A stretch of DNA of 64,000 nt from Paenibacillus pabuli NBRC 13638 (lineage in GTDB: Bacteria > Bacillota > Bacilli > Paenibacillales > Paenibacillaceae), in NCBI RefSeq assembly GCF_001514495.1, contig NZ_BCNM01000027.1, positions 1-64,000 on the forward strand, in the 5' to 3' direction. Of the stretch, positions 34,919-44,653 are shown piece by piece. Each line of letters starts with the position of its first letter. Position 1 is the first letter of the stretch. Made by a program: the position numbers and the translations under genes. Under the pieces are notes generated by a model. That model searched no databases, was not told where the DNA came from, and saw nothing but the letters and a program-made list of their open reading frames with translations.

Positions 34919-37900
34919 GTGCACAAGAAATACATAAGCGGCTGTCTCGTATTATTAATGTTGTTCTGCGATCTGGGATTGATCGTTCGACCAGCTGCAG
35001 CAGCAGAGAAAACAAACATTGCACTGAACAAGGCGGTTACGGTCAGTAAGGAAGATCTAAAGTGGGGAGGCAATAAAGAGAACGCAGTGGATGGTAAGGG
35101 GGATACGAAGTGGAGTGCGGATAGCCCTTCTATAGTTGACCAGCCACACTGGTTGATGGTCGATCTGGGAGGTTCATACCAGTTATCTGGAGCTGAATTG
35201 ACATGGAAGGATGCGGACAAGGTTGTAAAATTTCTTGTCGAAGTTTCTGCTGACGGTACGAGCTGGGCACCGGTAGCGGATCAAACGTCCAATGAAACGG
35301 CTCAGAGTTTAGCCAATCTCGATTTTCAGGCCGACGCAGTACAGTATGTAAAGGTCACAATTCCTTATTATGCGGGACCAGACTACTGGCCTGGCATTTC
35401 TGAGTTTCAAATCTGGGGAGAGGAAGAGGTACGTAATCCGGCAGATATCGTGGAATATGATGCAGTCCACGTATCTACGGTAAGTCGTACTGCACCTGTT
35501 CTGCCAGTGGAAGTCAAGGCACATTACATAGACGGGAAATCGGGCCTTGTCCCGGTTATTTGGAAGGAAATTGAGCCTTCACAATATGCATCGGCAGGCC
35601 AATTTACCGTTACAGGTGATGTATATGGGACGCAGGTGCAGCCGGAAGCTACCGTTACGGTAGAAGGATACCGCAGTGATTTTGTCAGAGGGGTGGATAT
35701 TTCCACGTTAACAGCCATTGAGGATAATGGAGGTTATTATCTGGACAGTAATGGGGCAAAACGCGATCTGCTTGATATTCTCAAAGACCGCGGCGTGAAC
35801 TATGTGCGGCTTCGTCTGTGGAATGATCCACAAAAATCCAATGGATATAATGACAAGGATGATGTAATTCGTCTGGCCCAGCGGGTAAAGGCGAAAGGTA
35901 TGAAGATCCTGCTCGACTTCCATTATTCCGATGAATGGGCACATCCGGGTCAACAGCTTCGTCCCAAGACTTGGGAAAATCTCTCGTTCGAAGACCTGAA
36001 GACGGCGGTGTATGATTACACGCGTGAAGTGGTAGGCGAGATGAAGGATGCGGACGCGATGCCCGACATGGTACAGATCGGTAACGAAATCAACAGCGGT
36101 GTGTTAAACGGATTGAACAGTAAATTTGATTTTGATGATAACGTTGCCTTGCTTCAGAGCGGTGTAGATGGTGTTCGCGCGGTTCCTGGCGGAAAAGAGG
36201 TTCAGATTATGATCCATCTGGCTGAAGGGGGCAAGGCGGATACGTTTGACTGGTATTTCGGTGAATTGCAGAAACGTCATTTGGAGTATGATATTATCGG
36301 CCTTTCCTATTATCCATTCTGGCACGGAACCTTCGCAGATGTGCGCAAAACGATGAATGAAGTATCTGCGAAATATGGAAAGGAAGTCATTATTGCAGAG
36401 ACGTCCTATCCTTTCTCGTATAAAAACGGGGACGCTCATGGCAATATTATTGGCAGTCCGGAAACGCTGAATGTGGGAGGTGCTACCTTCCCGGCAACCG
36501 TACAGGGACAATATGATGCGATTGCTGGCATTATGGACATGATCTCACAAGTTCCGGATCAGAAGGGAGCGGGTTTCTTCTATTGGGAGCCTGCATGGAT
36601 TGCAGCCAATGTAGGCTGGATTGCTTCCGAGGGAGACGCATGGGAGAATCATGCCATGTTCCATTATGACGAATATCCGGCTAATGGCGGCTACTCTTAT
36701 GAAGGTCGGGCACTGCCATCGCTGGATGTGTATAAACGTGGCCTGAACGTTCTGCCCGCAGATCGGAAAGAGTTGTCGGCAGCCATTACGCGTGCACAGG
36801 CGCTTGAATCCAGTGATTTTACACCTGAAAGCTGGATCACACTCGCTCCTGTCATTGAGGCAGCCGAGAATACGTACAAACTCGCTTATACATCTGATGG
36901 TGTGACACAACAGGATACGGATGCGGCGACGTTGGCGCTGAATACGGTTATGCAGCAGATGGATGTTATAGCTGCGAATCGGGACACACTTCATGAGATT
37001 ATCGCCGAAGCCAAAACATATAAGCAAGCAGACTGGTCTGCTGCAACATGGGCTGTACTGACCAAGGCTCTAGGGCGTGCAGAACAGGTCATGGGCGATC
37101 CAAGAGCCACCCAGACTGAGGTAAATATGGCTGCAAAACAAGTGGAAGCCGCAATTCATGGTTTGTCCAATGTAGACAAAACCGAGCTAACACAGTTCAT
37201 CGGTGAAATGCAACAATTGACTGAATCGTCATTTACCCAACGGAGCTGGGCAAACCTACAATCGGCATTGTTATCGGCAATAATGGTGAGAGACAAACAG
37301 AACGCCGTTCAGACCGAAGTACAAGGGGCGCTGACTACACTTCAAAAAGCGAATAACAACCTTGTTTTGCTGGAGGCATTAACGACAGGTAAAACAGCGA
37401 CCGCATCAAGCAGCGCAGGTACAGGTGGCGGAGAAGCCAACTCGCCTGGGGGTGCAATCGACAGCAATCCCAATACTTCATGGGGAACTGATCAAAGTGT
37501 CGGCAGCTGGTGGCAAGTGGACCTGGGAGCAACTGCAGTGATCCGCAAGCTGGAAATGTCCATGTGGAGTGGTGGCATCAAATACAAGATCGAAGTATCC
37601 AACGACAACGAGAACTTTGTGAAAGTCGTGGATACAACAAGTGATGTGGTTGTATCCACCAGTCCAAGGCATATCCTGCCCGCAGGCACGGAGGCGCGTT
37701 ATATTCGTCTTACCATAACAGCAGGTTCCGATTGGGTAGGCTTTATGGATTTTGAAGCGTACGGGGTGTTCCCTGCGGACAAATCTACGCTGGAGACTAC
37801 TGTGAATTCTGCAAAGAATCTGCATCAAAGGGATTACACGGACGCCAGCTGGAATGGTTTTGCACAGGCATTGTCGTTTGCCCGCGTGCTTATCAATGAT

Positions 37901-39283
37901 GCAGAAGCAAGTTCACAGGAAATCAGTGCTGCGGATAGCGCTTTGAAAGAGGCGGTTAGTCAGCTTGTAGGGCGAGAGGCGACCCCGGGTCTGCCATCGC
38001 AGCCTAGTCAACCTGATCAACCCTCAACACCGGGATCATCGCAGAATCCTGGGACTCCTCCTGTTACGCCGCCTGTTGAATCCGGTAATCCAGGAGAGGG
38101 GGATTCCATTCGTTTCAAAGGCAAAAACACTGGAAAAGGTAACTATGTGATTCAACCTGATATAAAGCAGTTGTCTCAAATGATTAAAGGAATGGAACCA
38201 GGGAGCAAGCAGCTAACCTTGCTTGCAGATGTTCCCAAGGATACAAAAGCTGTGACCTTCCAGCTCAATGCAAATCAACTTCAGGAATGGGCACGTACTC
38301 AGGCATTACAGTCGCTGGAACTGACCATGAAGCAGACATCTGTCCGCATCCCATTAAGTTTATTGAAGGATGCTCGTAGTGAAGAAGGAGCTGCATTTGA
38401 TGTTACATTGGCCGAAGGCCCCGCCAATCATCTGTCAGAAGCACAAAAGGTAAGCAGCGGAAACCAGACCGTAGTCAGCCTTGATCTGCTGTTGAACGGG
38501 AAGCCGCTTCAGTGGGCGGACAGATCCATTGAAATTGCGATATCGAACGTAACAAATTCAAATGCCAAAGATGCAGTGACGGCAGTATACTCACTTCTGT
38601 CCAATGGTGAAATGAAACCGGTAACCTTTACTCAATATGATGAAGTGACTAAAAGTCTGGCGTTCAAGCCACTTCAATCAGGTCAATTCATGATTACGGA
38701 AGTGCAGGTGCCCTTGAATGACTTGCAATCCTATCCCTGGGCCTTAAAAGAGGTTCGGAATCTGTATGGCAAAGGAATCATTTCAGGCATGACAGATAGC
38801 GAGTTCAGTCCGCAAGGCGAACTGACCCGAGCACAATTTTTGCAAATGATCATGAAGGGAATTGGAGGATCACGCTTGCCGGAGGATATATCGGCTTCAT
38901 ATCCAATGGATGTGAAGAAGGAGCAATGGTATTCCGATTCCGTCCGTCTTGGTCTGGAGATGGGGATTGTGCAAGGCCGAGCAGATGGATCGTTCGCAGC
39001 AAATGAACGTATTACCCGCGAGGATATGGCGGTGATGTTAAACCGTGCAATCCGGGCAATGAAGAAGAACGCCGGTGCAACGGTTGATTCATCATCCAGC
39101 AGTAGCGGATTTAAGGACAACGCAGATATCGCTCAATATGCTAAGCAAGCTGTTGCAGCGATGCAGGATCTAGGATTGCTTAAAGGGATGGCTGATGGCA
39201 CATTTGCGCCGAAATTGAATGCCAACCGTGCACAGGGAGCAGTTGCGGTAGCCAGAATGATGGAGCAGATCTATTCATTCTAA
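34919..39283 (+). CDS. Surface-anchored GH53 endo-beta-1,4-galactanase, multidomain
   Basis: This 1454-residue exoenzyme has, in order: signal peptide (1-29), F5/8-type C carbohydrate-binding domain (33-168), Ig-like domain (180-250), GH53 catalytic domain (255-610) with acid/base Glu390 in QIGNEINSG and nucleophile Glu494 in IIAETSYPF, helical FIVAR-type repeats (615-820), a second F5/8 C domain (825-950), another FIVAR repeat (955-1018), a Pro-rich linker (1022-1060), a region of unknown fold, and three SLH repeats (about 1260-1454) that hold it to the cell wall. It should cut galactan side chains of pectin. GTG start after AAGGGGGAG. Confidence 0.92.
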   Translation: MHKKYISGCLVLLMLFCDLGLIVRPAAAAEKTNIALNKAVTVSKEDLKWGGNKENAVDGKGDTKWSADSPSIVDQPHWLMVDLGGSYQLSGAELTWKDADKVVKFLVEVSADGTSWAPVADQTSNETAQSLANLDFQADAVQYVKVTIPYYAGPDYWPGISEFQIWGEEEVRNPADIVEYDAVHVSTVSRTAPVLPVEVKAHYIDGKSGLVPVIWKEIEPSQYASAGQFTVTGDVYGTQVQPEATVTVEGYRSDFVRGVDISTLTAIEDNGGYYLDSNGAKRDLLDILKDRGVNYVRLRLWNDPQKSNGYNDKDDVIRLAQRVKAKGMKILLDFHYSDEWAHPGQQLRPKTWENLSFEDLKTAVYDYTREVVGEMKDADAMPDMVQIGNEINSGVLNGLNSKFDFDDNVALLQSGVDGVRAVPGGKEVQIMIHLAEGGKADTFDWYFGELQKRHLEYDIIGLSYYPFWHGTFADVRKTMNEVSAKYGKEVIIAETSYPFSYKNGDAHGNIIGSPETLNVGGATFPATVQGQYDAIAGIMDMISQVPDQKGAGFFYWEPAWIAANVGWIASEGDAWENHAMFHYDEYPANGGYSYEGRALPSLDVYKRGLNVLPADRKELSAAITRAQALESSDFTPESWITLAPVIEAAENTYKLAYTSDGVTQQDTDAATLALNTVMQQMDVIAANRDTLHEIIAEAKTYKQADWSAATWAVLTKALGRAEQVMGDPRATQTEVNMAAKQVEAAIHGLSNVDKTELTQFIGEMQQLTESSFTQRSWANLQSALLSAIMVRDKQNAVQTEVQGALTTLQKANNNLVLLEALTTGKTATASSSAGTGGGEANSPGGAIDSNPNTSWGTDQSVGSWWQVDLGATAVIRKLEMSMWSGGIKYKIEVSNDNENFVKVVDTTSDVVVSTSPRHILPAGTEARYIRLTITAGSDWVGFMDFEAYGVFPADKSTLETTVNSAKNLHQRDYTDASWNGFAQALSFARVLINDAEASSQEISAADSALKEAVSQLVGREATPGLPSQPSQPDQPSTPGSSQNPGTPPVTPPVESGNPGEGDSIRFKGKNTGKGNYVIQPDIKQLSQMIKGMEPGSKQLTLLADVPKDTKAVTFQLNANQLQEWARTQALQSLELTMKQTSVRIPLSLLKDARSEEGAAFDVTLAEGPANHLSEAQKVSSGNQTVVSLDLLLNGKPLQWADRSIEIAISNVTNSNAKDAVTAVYSLLSNGEMKPVTFTQYDEVTKSLAFKPLQSGQFMITEVQVPLNDLQSYPWALKEVRNLYGKGIISGMTDSEFSPQGELTRAQFLQMIMKGIGGSRLPEDISASYPMDVKKEQWYSDSVRLGLEMGIVQGRADGSFAANERITREDMAVMLNRAIRAMKKNAGATVDSSSSSSGFKDNADIAQYAKQAVAAMQDLGLLKGMADGTFAPKLNANRAQGAVAVARMMEQIYSF

Positions 39284-39299
39284 AAGTTTACAGATATAG

Positions 39300-39327
39300 G
39301 GATCGGGTCTTGCTGGCTCGATCTTTA
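39300..39327 (+). terminator. Probable terminator after GH53 gene
   Basis: GATCGGG and CTCGATC (one G-T pair) around a TCTTGCTGG-type loop, then TTTAT. Confidence 0.65.
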
Positions 39328-39387
39328 TGTTTGTTTATTCAACATAAATGGTAGACAGTAAGGGGCCAATTCTGCTATGATTCAAAT

Positions 39388-39406
39388 GATAATGATTACC
39401 ATTATC
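39388..39406 (+). promoter_or_regulatory. Fur box upstream of second siderophore lipoprotein
   Basis: GATAATGATTACCATTATC matches the 19-bp Fur consensus at 17 positions, about 30 bases before the start codon. Confidence 0.9.
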
Positions 39407-39436
39407 ATATAAAGCATTGAATTATAGGGGGACGTC

Positions 39437-40423
39437 ATGTTTAATTTTAAATCCAAATCAATTCTGTCCATTTGCACGTTATTCATTATACTTACGCTTG
39501 TTCTTGCGGGCTGCGGATCAGGACAGACGACTGAGAATCAGGAATCCACTGGAACGGATTCAGCTCAGAATGAATCAACGGATAGTGAAACACGTGATTA
39601 TGAGACGGATAAAGGGAAGATCACCATTCCTGCACATCCGAAGCGCATCGTGACCGATTACTACGGAGGTGAAATCCTGTCTGTAGGAGGTAACCTGATT
39701 GGCGTGGAGCCAAGTGCTTTTGACAATCCGTTCATTAAGGACAAGCTAAAAGATACCGCAGACGTGGGTTATCCGGTTAACGTGGAAAAGACGCTGGAAT
39801 TACAGCCTGACTTGATTGTTGTGATGTATGATGATAACTACGAGGAACTGTCCAAAATTGCGCCAACCGTACATATCCCATATGGCCCAGCGACAGATAT
39901 CTACAAGACAGTTGAGCTGTTTGGTGATTTGATCGGTCAACCGGAGCAGGCGAAGGCGTTCATTGCCGAGTATGAGAAAAAGGCGACTGAGGGACGCGAG
40001 AAGCTGAAAGGCATCGTGGACGAAAATACAACCGTTGGTTTGTACGAGTTGACAGACAAAGGTGACCTATGGACGTTTGGTGATAATGCTGGCCGAGGTG
40101 GGCAAGCCGTCTATAACGCTTTGAAATTGAAAATGCCAAACAAAGTGAGCAATGATAATCAAACTGCTCAATTATCATTGGAAGTACTGCCTGAATATGC
40201 AGCGGATTATATGTTCATGACCGTGTACGATCCCGAGAAAAAGGGAGATGCATTGAAGGATTTCAAACAGTCCAACGTATGGAATGGTCTGGATGCGGTC
40301 AAGAATCACCGATTCTTCGAGAATGATTTTGACACATTCTATCGATATGATCCGATTGCGATTACAGCCCAGATTGATTTGTTTGTTGATCTGATCACGA
40401 AGAGTGCTGAACCAGGCAAATAA
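39437..40423 (+). CDS. Iron-siderophore ABC transporter binding lipoprotein
   Basis: The protein (328 residues) has a lipoprotein signal with lipobox LAGC (Cys 26), a Ser/Thr/Glu-rich linker and a FhuD/YxeB-like binding domain starting at HPKRIVTDYYGGE. It would capture a ferric siderophore at the cell surface. Like the lipoprotein at 7882, it has no adjacent permease or ATPase. The Fur box directly upstream shows iron control; AGGGGGA precedes the ATG. Confidence 0.9.
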   Translation: MFNFKSKSILSICTLFIILTLVLAGCGSGQTTENQESTGTDSAQNESTDSETRDYETDKGKITIPAHPKRIVTDYYGGEILSVGGNLIGVEPSAFDNPFIKDKLKDTADVGYPVNVEKTLELQPDLIVVMYDDNYEELSKIAPTVHIPYGPATDIYKTVELFGDLIGQPEQAKAFIAEYEKKATEGREKLKGIVDENTTVGLYELTDKGDLWTFGDNAGRGGQAVYNALKLKMPNKVSNDNQTAQLSLEVLPEYAADYMFMTVYDPEKKGDALKDFKQSNVWNGLDAVKNHRFFENDFDTFYRYDPIAITAQIDLFVDLITKSAEPGK

Positions 40424-40511
40424 ATAATGAGCAACAACATGGTTACGGTTAATGTTAAATTAACGTCTAACCCTTAGGAGTAGTCATTACTGACTATTTC
40501 CATAGAAAATG

Positions 40512-40548
40512 AACCTGTCTTGGGCTTCGGCCTGGGGCGGGTTTTTTG
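40512..40548 (+). terminator. Terminator after siderophore lipoprotein
   Basis: AACCTG and CGGGTT outer arms with an inner GGC-TTCG-GCC hairpin, then six T. Confidence 0.88.
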
Positions 40549-40577
40549 ATGTGAAAAGTAAAAAAGAAATACGTTAA

Positions 40578-40634
40578 TGTCATATTGACAATATCAAATT
40601 TGTTTGTTATCATTTCGATAATATCATAATGACA
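40578..40634 (+). promoter_or_regulatory. Promoter with two TGTCA-N3-TGACA operators before SPFH gene
   Basis: TTGACA (40585-40590), 17 bases, TATCAT (40608-40613) form a strong promoter. TGTCATATTGACA (40578-40590) is a perfect inverted repeat over the -35; TATCATAATGACA (40622-40634), a one-mismatch copy, lies just after the start point. TAATGTCAT at 40575 and ATGACATTA at 40629 also mirror each other. The regulator is unknown. Confidence 0.65.
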
Positions 40635-40658
40635 TTATTAAGAAATGGGGAATGAGCC

Positions 40659-41699
40659 ATGTTTGGATTCCGATTCGTGAAGTTTCAGCCCAGTGAATAT
40701 GTAATGAAAGTGAAGAATGGTCAGGTGCAGCGTCAAGGTGTCGGTTTATCCTTCTATTATTATGAGCCGACAACGTCGGTCGTGGTTTTGCCCGTATCTT
40801 CGGTAGATGTGCCGTTCATGTTCGAAGAAATAACAGCCGATTATCAGACGGTTACCGTTCAGGGTCAGCTGAGCTATCGCATTGTCGATTATATGAAAAT
40901 CACCCAAAGCTTGAATTACACGTACAATTTGCGTAAAAACAGATACATCTCCGATGACCCTGGCAAGCTGGATCAGCGTGTAATTACAACCGCCAAAGTG
41001 CTAACCAAAAAACACCTGGAACAAATGCCGCTGAAGGAAGCCATTCAATCCAGTGAACGGCTGGCAAGCAGCATGAAGCGGGAAGTGGTGCAGAGTGAAG
41101 AACTGGAGAAACTGGGCGTAGAGCTAATGAGTCTGTCCATCCTCGCCATACTGCCTAATAAAGAGACCATGCGTGCATTGGAAGCACAGGCGCGGGAAGA
41201 AATTTTGCGTCAGGCCGACGAGGCACTGTATGTACGTCGCAATGCTTCCATTGAACAGGAGCGCAGAGTGAAGGAGAACGAATTGAATACGGAAATTGCC
41301 GTTGAGACGAAGAAACAACAAATTCGGGAAACCCAATTGCATGCCGAACGCTCGGTGAAACAGAAGCAGAATGAGATGGAACAGGAGCAGCTCCAGTTCA
41401 ATACAGCGATGGAGGAACGGAAGCGGCAGCTTATTGAATTGACGATCGCCAATCACAATGCCGAAGCTGATGCGAAAGCGTATGAAATTGCTGCTGTAAT
41501 GAATTCATTACAGAATGTAGAGCCGAATGTGCTGCAAGCGATGGCCAACATGGGCATGAATTCAGATAAACTGATTGCCCTTGCGTTCCAGGAACTGGCC
41601 GAGAACGCCGGGAAGATTGGACAGTTGAACATCTCGCCCGATCTGCTGCAAGGACTGATGACTCCTCAGGCAAGAGAGCAAGGAGGTCGTGCACGATGA
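40659..41699 (+). CDS. SPFH/Band-7 domain protein
   Basis: The 346-residue protein has an N-terminal SPFH (stomatin/flotillin-like) domain (about 1-180) and a long charged coiled coil (about 180-275) rich in Glu/Gln/Lys, then a short C-terminal tail. It has no membrane helix or signal peptide, unlike flotillins, so it may assemble on the cytoplasmic membrane face or in the cytosol. It overlaps the next gene by four bases (ATGA), so the two products probably act together. Function unknown. Confidence 0.82.
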   Translation: MFGFRFVKFQPSEYVMKVKNGQVQRQGVGLSFYYYEPTTSVVVLPVSSVDVPFMFEEITADYQTVTVQGQLSYRIVDYMKITQSLNYTYNLRKNRYISDDPGKLDQRVITTAKVLTKKHLEQMPLKEAIQSSERLASSMKREVVQSEELEKLGVELMSLSILAILPNKETMRALEAQAREEILRQADEALYVRRNASIEQERRVKENELNTEIAVETKKQQIRETQLHAERSVKQKQNEMEQEQLQFNTAMEERKRQLIELTIANHNAEADAKAYEIAAVMNSLQNVEPNVLQAMANMGMNSDKLIALAFQELAENAGKIGQLNISPDLLQGLMTPQAREQGGRAR

Positions 41700-42793
41700 G
41701 ACGGGGTAAGGCAAGCAAACCGATAGCGTCACACCCTGTTGCAGAAGAGCGAATGACCGAAAACAAGCTGATTCTGGTCAAACGCAGAACAAGGCTGGAA
41801 GAATTGGTAGTACGGTATAATACGGTCCAGCAAGCCCAATTCTATATTGAACGTCTGGGAGCAGACTTTAGTGATTATCTGGAGGAAGACAGACGTTATC
41901 ATCATGCCGTGCAGCAGGCCCAGCAGCAGCTCAGCCCGTTGGGCCGGGTTCAGACGATTGATCGCGAGCATGTGCCCAACTTTATCTTTGGAGCACAGGA
42001 CATTGTGGTGGTGATCGGACAGGATGGTCTTGTTGCCAATACACTCAAGTATGTAACCGAGCAGCCGCTCATTGGTGTGAATCCCGATCCGATGCGATGG
42101 GATGGCGTCCTGCTGCCATTTACCGTGGAGGATCTAAGCTTCATTATTCCCGATGTTATTCGTAAACGGCGCTCCCTGAAAGAGGTGACTCTGGCAAAAG
42201 TCGAGCTGAACGATGGGCAATATCTGTATGGCGTTAACGATCTGTTCATTGGCCGGAAGACGCATGTCTCCGCCCGTTATGAGGTTCGTTTGGGTTCCTC
42301 CGTAGAGCAGCAATCCTCCAGTGGTGTAATTGTATCTACCGGAATGGGGTCCACGGGGTGGTTTAAAAGTGTGTTAACAGGCGCCGCCGGAGTCGTGGGC
42401 TCAGAAGCATGGCAGCTCATCCATGGACAGAGTGCCTGGAAGCAAGGCGAAAACCATTTCAATGCTGACGCGAATATTCAGCGGGAAAGGCAGTCAGAAA
42501 CGAATCGCCCTGCAGCCACTTCCGCCCAGGGAGACATGAATGATCTGAATCAATTCAGTTGGAATGCACCGTTTCTATACTTTACGGTACGTGAACCCTT
42601 TCCCAGCCGGACGACGGGGGCCAATCTGGTGTTTGGACAGATTCATCCAAAACAACCTTTACGGATCGTATCCCAGATGCCGGAGGATGGTGTTATTTTC
42701 AGCGACGGGGTAGAACAGGACTTCCTCGAATTTAATTCCGGGGTGGAAGCAACGATTGGCTTGGCGGAGAAACGTGGACGATTGGTGGTCTGA
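41696..42793 (+). CDS. NAD-kinase-like protein coupled to SPFH gene
   Basis: This 365-residue protein resembles the PpnK/diacylglycerol-kinase-like fold. The GGDGT loop is GQDG (residues 108-111), the NE motif is GVNDLFIG (179-186), and the conserved DGxxVSTPTGSTAY reads SSGVIVSTGMGSTGW (208-222). These key changes make authentic NAD kinase activity doubtful. About 80 N-terminal residues lack a match, and a polar insert near 250-285 interrupts the C-terminal beta domain. AAGGAGG precedes ATG 41696 inside the SPFH gene end. Confidence 0.78.
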   Translation: MRRGKASKPIASHPVAEERMTENKLILVKRRTRLEELVVRYNTVQQAQFYIERLGADFSDYLEEDRRYHHAVQQAQQQLSPLGRVQTIDREHVPNFIFGAQDIVVVIGQDGLVANTLKYVTEQPLIGVNPDPMRWDGVLLPFTVEDLSFIIPDVIRKRRSLKEVTLAKVELNDGQYLYGVNDLFIGRKTHVSARYEVRLGSSVEQQSSSGVIVSTGMGSTGWFKSVLTGAAGVVGSEAWQLIHGQSAWKQGENHFNADANIQRERQSETNRPAATSAQGDMNDLNQFSWNAPFLYFTVREPFPSRTTGANLVFGQIHPKQPLRIVSQMPEDGVIFSDGVEQDFLEFNSGVEATIGLAEKRGRLVV

Positions 42794-42874
42794 CCCTTTA
42801 TTTCCAAACCGTTTTTGACTAGAATGGTAAACTAGATGTGAAGCCATGTTTACAGAACGGAAAGAGGGTTGACA

Positions 42875-43588
42875 ATGCAATCGATATTGCTGGTTGAAGA
42901 TGATGCCAAACTCGCAGGGTTGCTGGAGGCATATCTGATCCGAAATGGTTTTCAGGTGCAGACTGTAACTGATTTCCGACATGTATTGGAGGAATTCGTG
43001 GAATTTGGACCGGATCTGGTGCTCATGGATGTGAATTTGCCCCAGTTCGATGGATATTATTGGTGCAGACAGATCCGTACACATTCCATCTGTCCCATTC
43101 TGTTTATTTCGGCTCGTGACAGCGGTATGGATCAGGTCATGGCGCTGGAGCACGGGGCGGACGATTATATTACAAAACCTTTTCAATATGAGGTTGTTCT
43201 GGCTAAAGTTCGCAGTCAGCTGCGCAGGGCATATGGGATGTATGCAGCTGTACAACAAGAATTGAAACTGAAGAATGGAGCCATGCTGTTATATCCCGAA
43301 AGATATGTGCTGGAGTACGATGGCCGATCCGTGGAGCTCACACAGAAGGAATCCGTTTTGGTCGAAGCGCTGATGGGCAAGGCAGGTCGGGTTGTTGGCC
43401 GGGAGCGGTTGCTTGAACTCATGTGGGAAGATCAGCATTTTATTGATGATAATACGTTGAATGTGTATATTACACGTGTTCGCCGCAAGTTGAAGGATCT
43501 GGGTGCTGAAGAGATGTTGGAAACCGTTCGGGGAGCGGGCTATCGCTTGCTGGATCTGGAATCATCTTCTCAGGAGGGCCGGGAATGA
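42875..43588 (+). CDS. OmpR-family response regulator, Bce-type module
   Basis: The 237-residue regulator has a receiver domain (VLMDVNLPQFDG with the phospho-Asp; KPF) and a C-terminal winged helix ending ETVRGAGYRLL. Its stop overlaps the kinase start by four bases, and a BceAB-type transporter follows, so it should activate that transporter when antimicrobial peptides are present. ATG 42875 follows AAGAGGG; a TTG at 42869 is in frame. Confidence 0.92.
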   Translation: MQSILLVEDDAKLAGLLEAYLIRNGFQVQTVTDFRHVLEEFVEFGPDLVLMDVNLPQFDGYYWCRQIRTHSICPILFISARDSGMDQVMALEHGADDYITKPFQYEVVLAKVRSQLRRAYGMYAAVQQELKLKNGAMLLYPERYVLEYDGRSVELTQKESVLVEALMGKAGRVVGRERLLELMWEDQHFIDDNTLNVYITRVRRKLKDLGAEEMLETVRGAGYRLLDLESSSQEGRE

Positions 43589-44574
43589 AGCTATTTCTGA
43601 GAGACCATCTCCCTTTATTCGGATTCTATGTACTGCAGATGGTCATGGTTCCTTGCGTATATTGGCTTTCCGGGGAAGAGCGGCCGTTGAAAATTGTTCT
43701 CTATGGCATGCTGCTGAGTTCTGTAGTATTGGTTGTGTATCTCGTCGTACGTTATGTTCAGATGCGTCATTATTATCAAGCGCTCCAGCAGCCGCATCTC
43801 CTGGTAGAGGAGCCATTTCAATCCCTAGGTACCACTCCTGTAGCGGAAGCGATCCAACAATGGATGCACGAACTGGAGCGTAATCGTCAGAACGAGATCG
43901 GCCAGTTGCATACCCGTAAGGAACAGCAGGTTGTATTCATGAACCGTTGGGTCCACCAGATGAAGACCCCGCTTTCCATTATTCAATTAACACTTGAAGA
44001 TGTGGAGGATAAGACAGCTGCCAGTATTCAGGACGAACTAGATAAGCTGCGTAAAGGACTTGAGATGGTGCTGCATTCTTCCCGGCTGGAGCAGTTCGAA
44101 GGGGATTTCCGAGTCGAGCGTCTGTCATTATCCGAGATCGTTCGCAGCAGCATTGCGGAGAATCGGCGTTTGTTTATACGTAAGGGCATTACCCCGGCGA
44201 TCCAGATGGAAGATGATTTTCACATATACAGTGATTCCAAATGGTTGCGGTTCATGTTTACCCAGATTTTGACCAATGCCGTCAATTACTCCGATAGCAA
44301 AGCAGGCAAAAAAGTTATCATTACCGCCTACATGAAAGAAGGACGAATTATATTGGATATTCAGGATCAGGGGATTGGCATATCGGCAGAAGATATTCAT
44401 CGTGTGTTTAATCCATATTTCACTGGAGAACGGGGGAGGCAGTATCACGAATCTACCGGCATGGGACTGTATCTGGTCCGGGAGGTCAGTTCGCGTTTGG
44501 GTAACCAGATTGAGTTATTCTCCAAACCGGATGAAGGAACACGGGTCCGATTCAGCTGGATGAATCGAAAATAA
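43585..44574 (+). CDS. BceS-type intramembrane-sensing histidine kinase
   Basis: The 329-residue kinase has two N-terminal helices (about 10-28 and 35-55) separated by only a few residues, so it has almost no extracellular sensor. Next come a phospho-His box with WVHQMKTPLSII and an ATPase domain with DQGIGIS and STGMGLYLV. Kinases of this class sense peptide antibiotics through the flux of a partner BceAB transporter, here the next two genes. Confidence 0.93.
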   Translation: MKLFLRDHLPLFGFYVLQMVMVPCVYWLSGEERPLKIVLYGMLLSSVVLVVYLVVRYVQMRHYYQALQQPHLLVEEPFQSLGTTPVAEAIQQWMHELERNRQNEIGQLHTRKEQQVVFMNRWVHQMKTPLSIIQLTLEDVEDKTAASIQDELDKLRKGLEMVLHSSRLEQFEGDFRVERLSLSEIVRSSIAENRRLFIRKGITPAIQMEDDFHIYSDSKWLRFMFTQILTNAVNYSDSKAGKKVIITAYMKEGRIILDIQDQGIGISAEDIHRVFNPYFTGERGRQYHESTGMGLYLVREVSSRLGNQIELFSKPDEGTRVRFSWMNRK

Positions 44575-44575
44575 A

Positions 44576-44606
44576 GGCACTTTGCCCATGGGCGGGGTGT
44601 CTTTTT
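44576..44606 (+). terminator. Terminator between kinase and ABC genes
   Basis: GGCAC-TTT-GCCC pairs with GGGC-GG-GGTGTC and is followed by five T. It separates the regulatory pair from the transporter transcript. Confidence 0.8.
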
Positions 44607-44653
44607 CCATTTTCCATGGATGGACAGGGGATGACTAATGGAAGGGGAACATA

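Noticed and set aside
41696..42793. Genuine NAD kinase (NadK/PpnK)
   Set aside because: The GGDGT, NE and DGxxVSTPTGS motifs are all altered. It is kept as NAD-kinase-like only.
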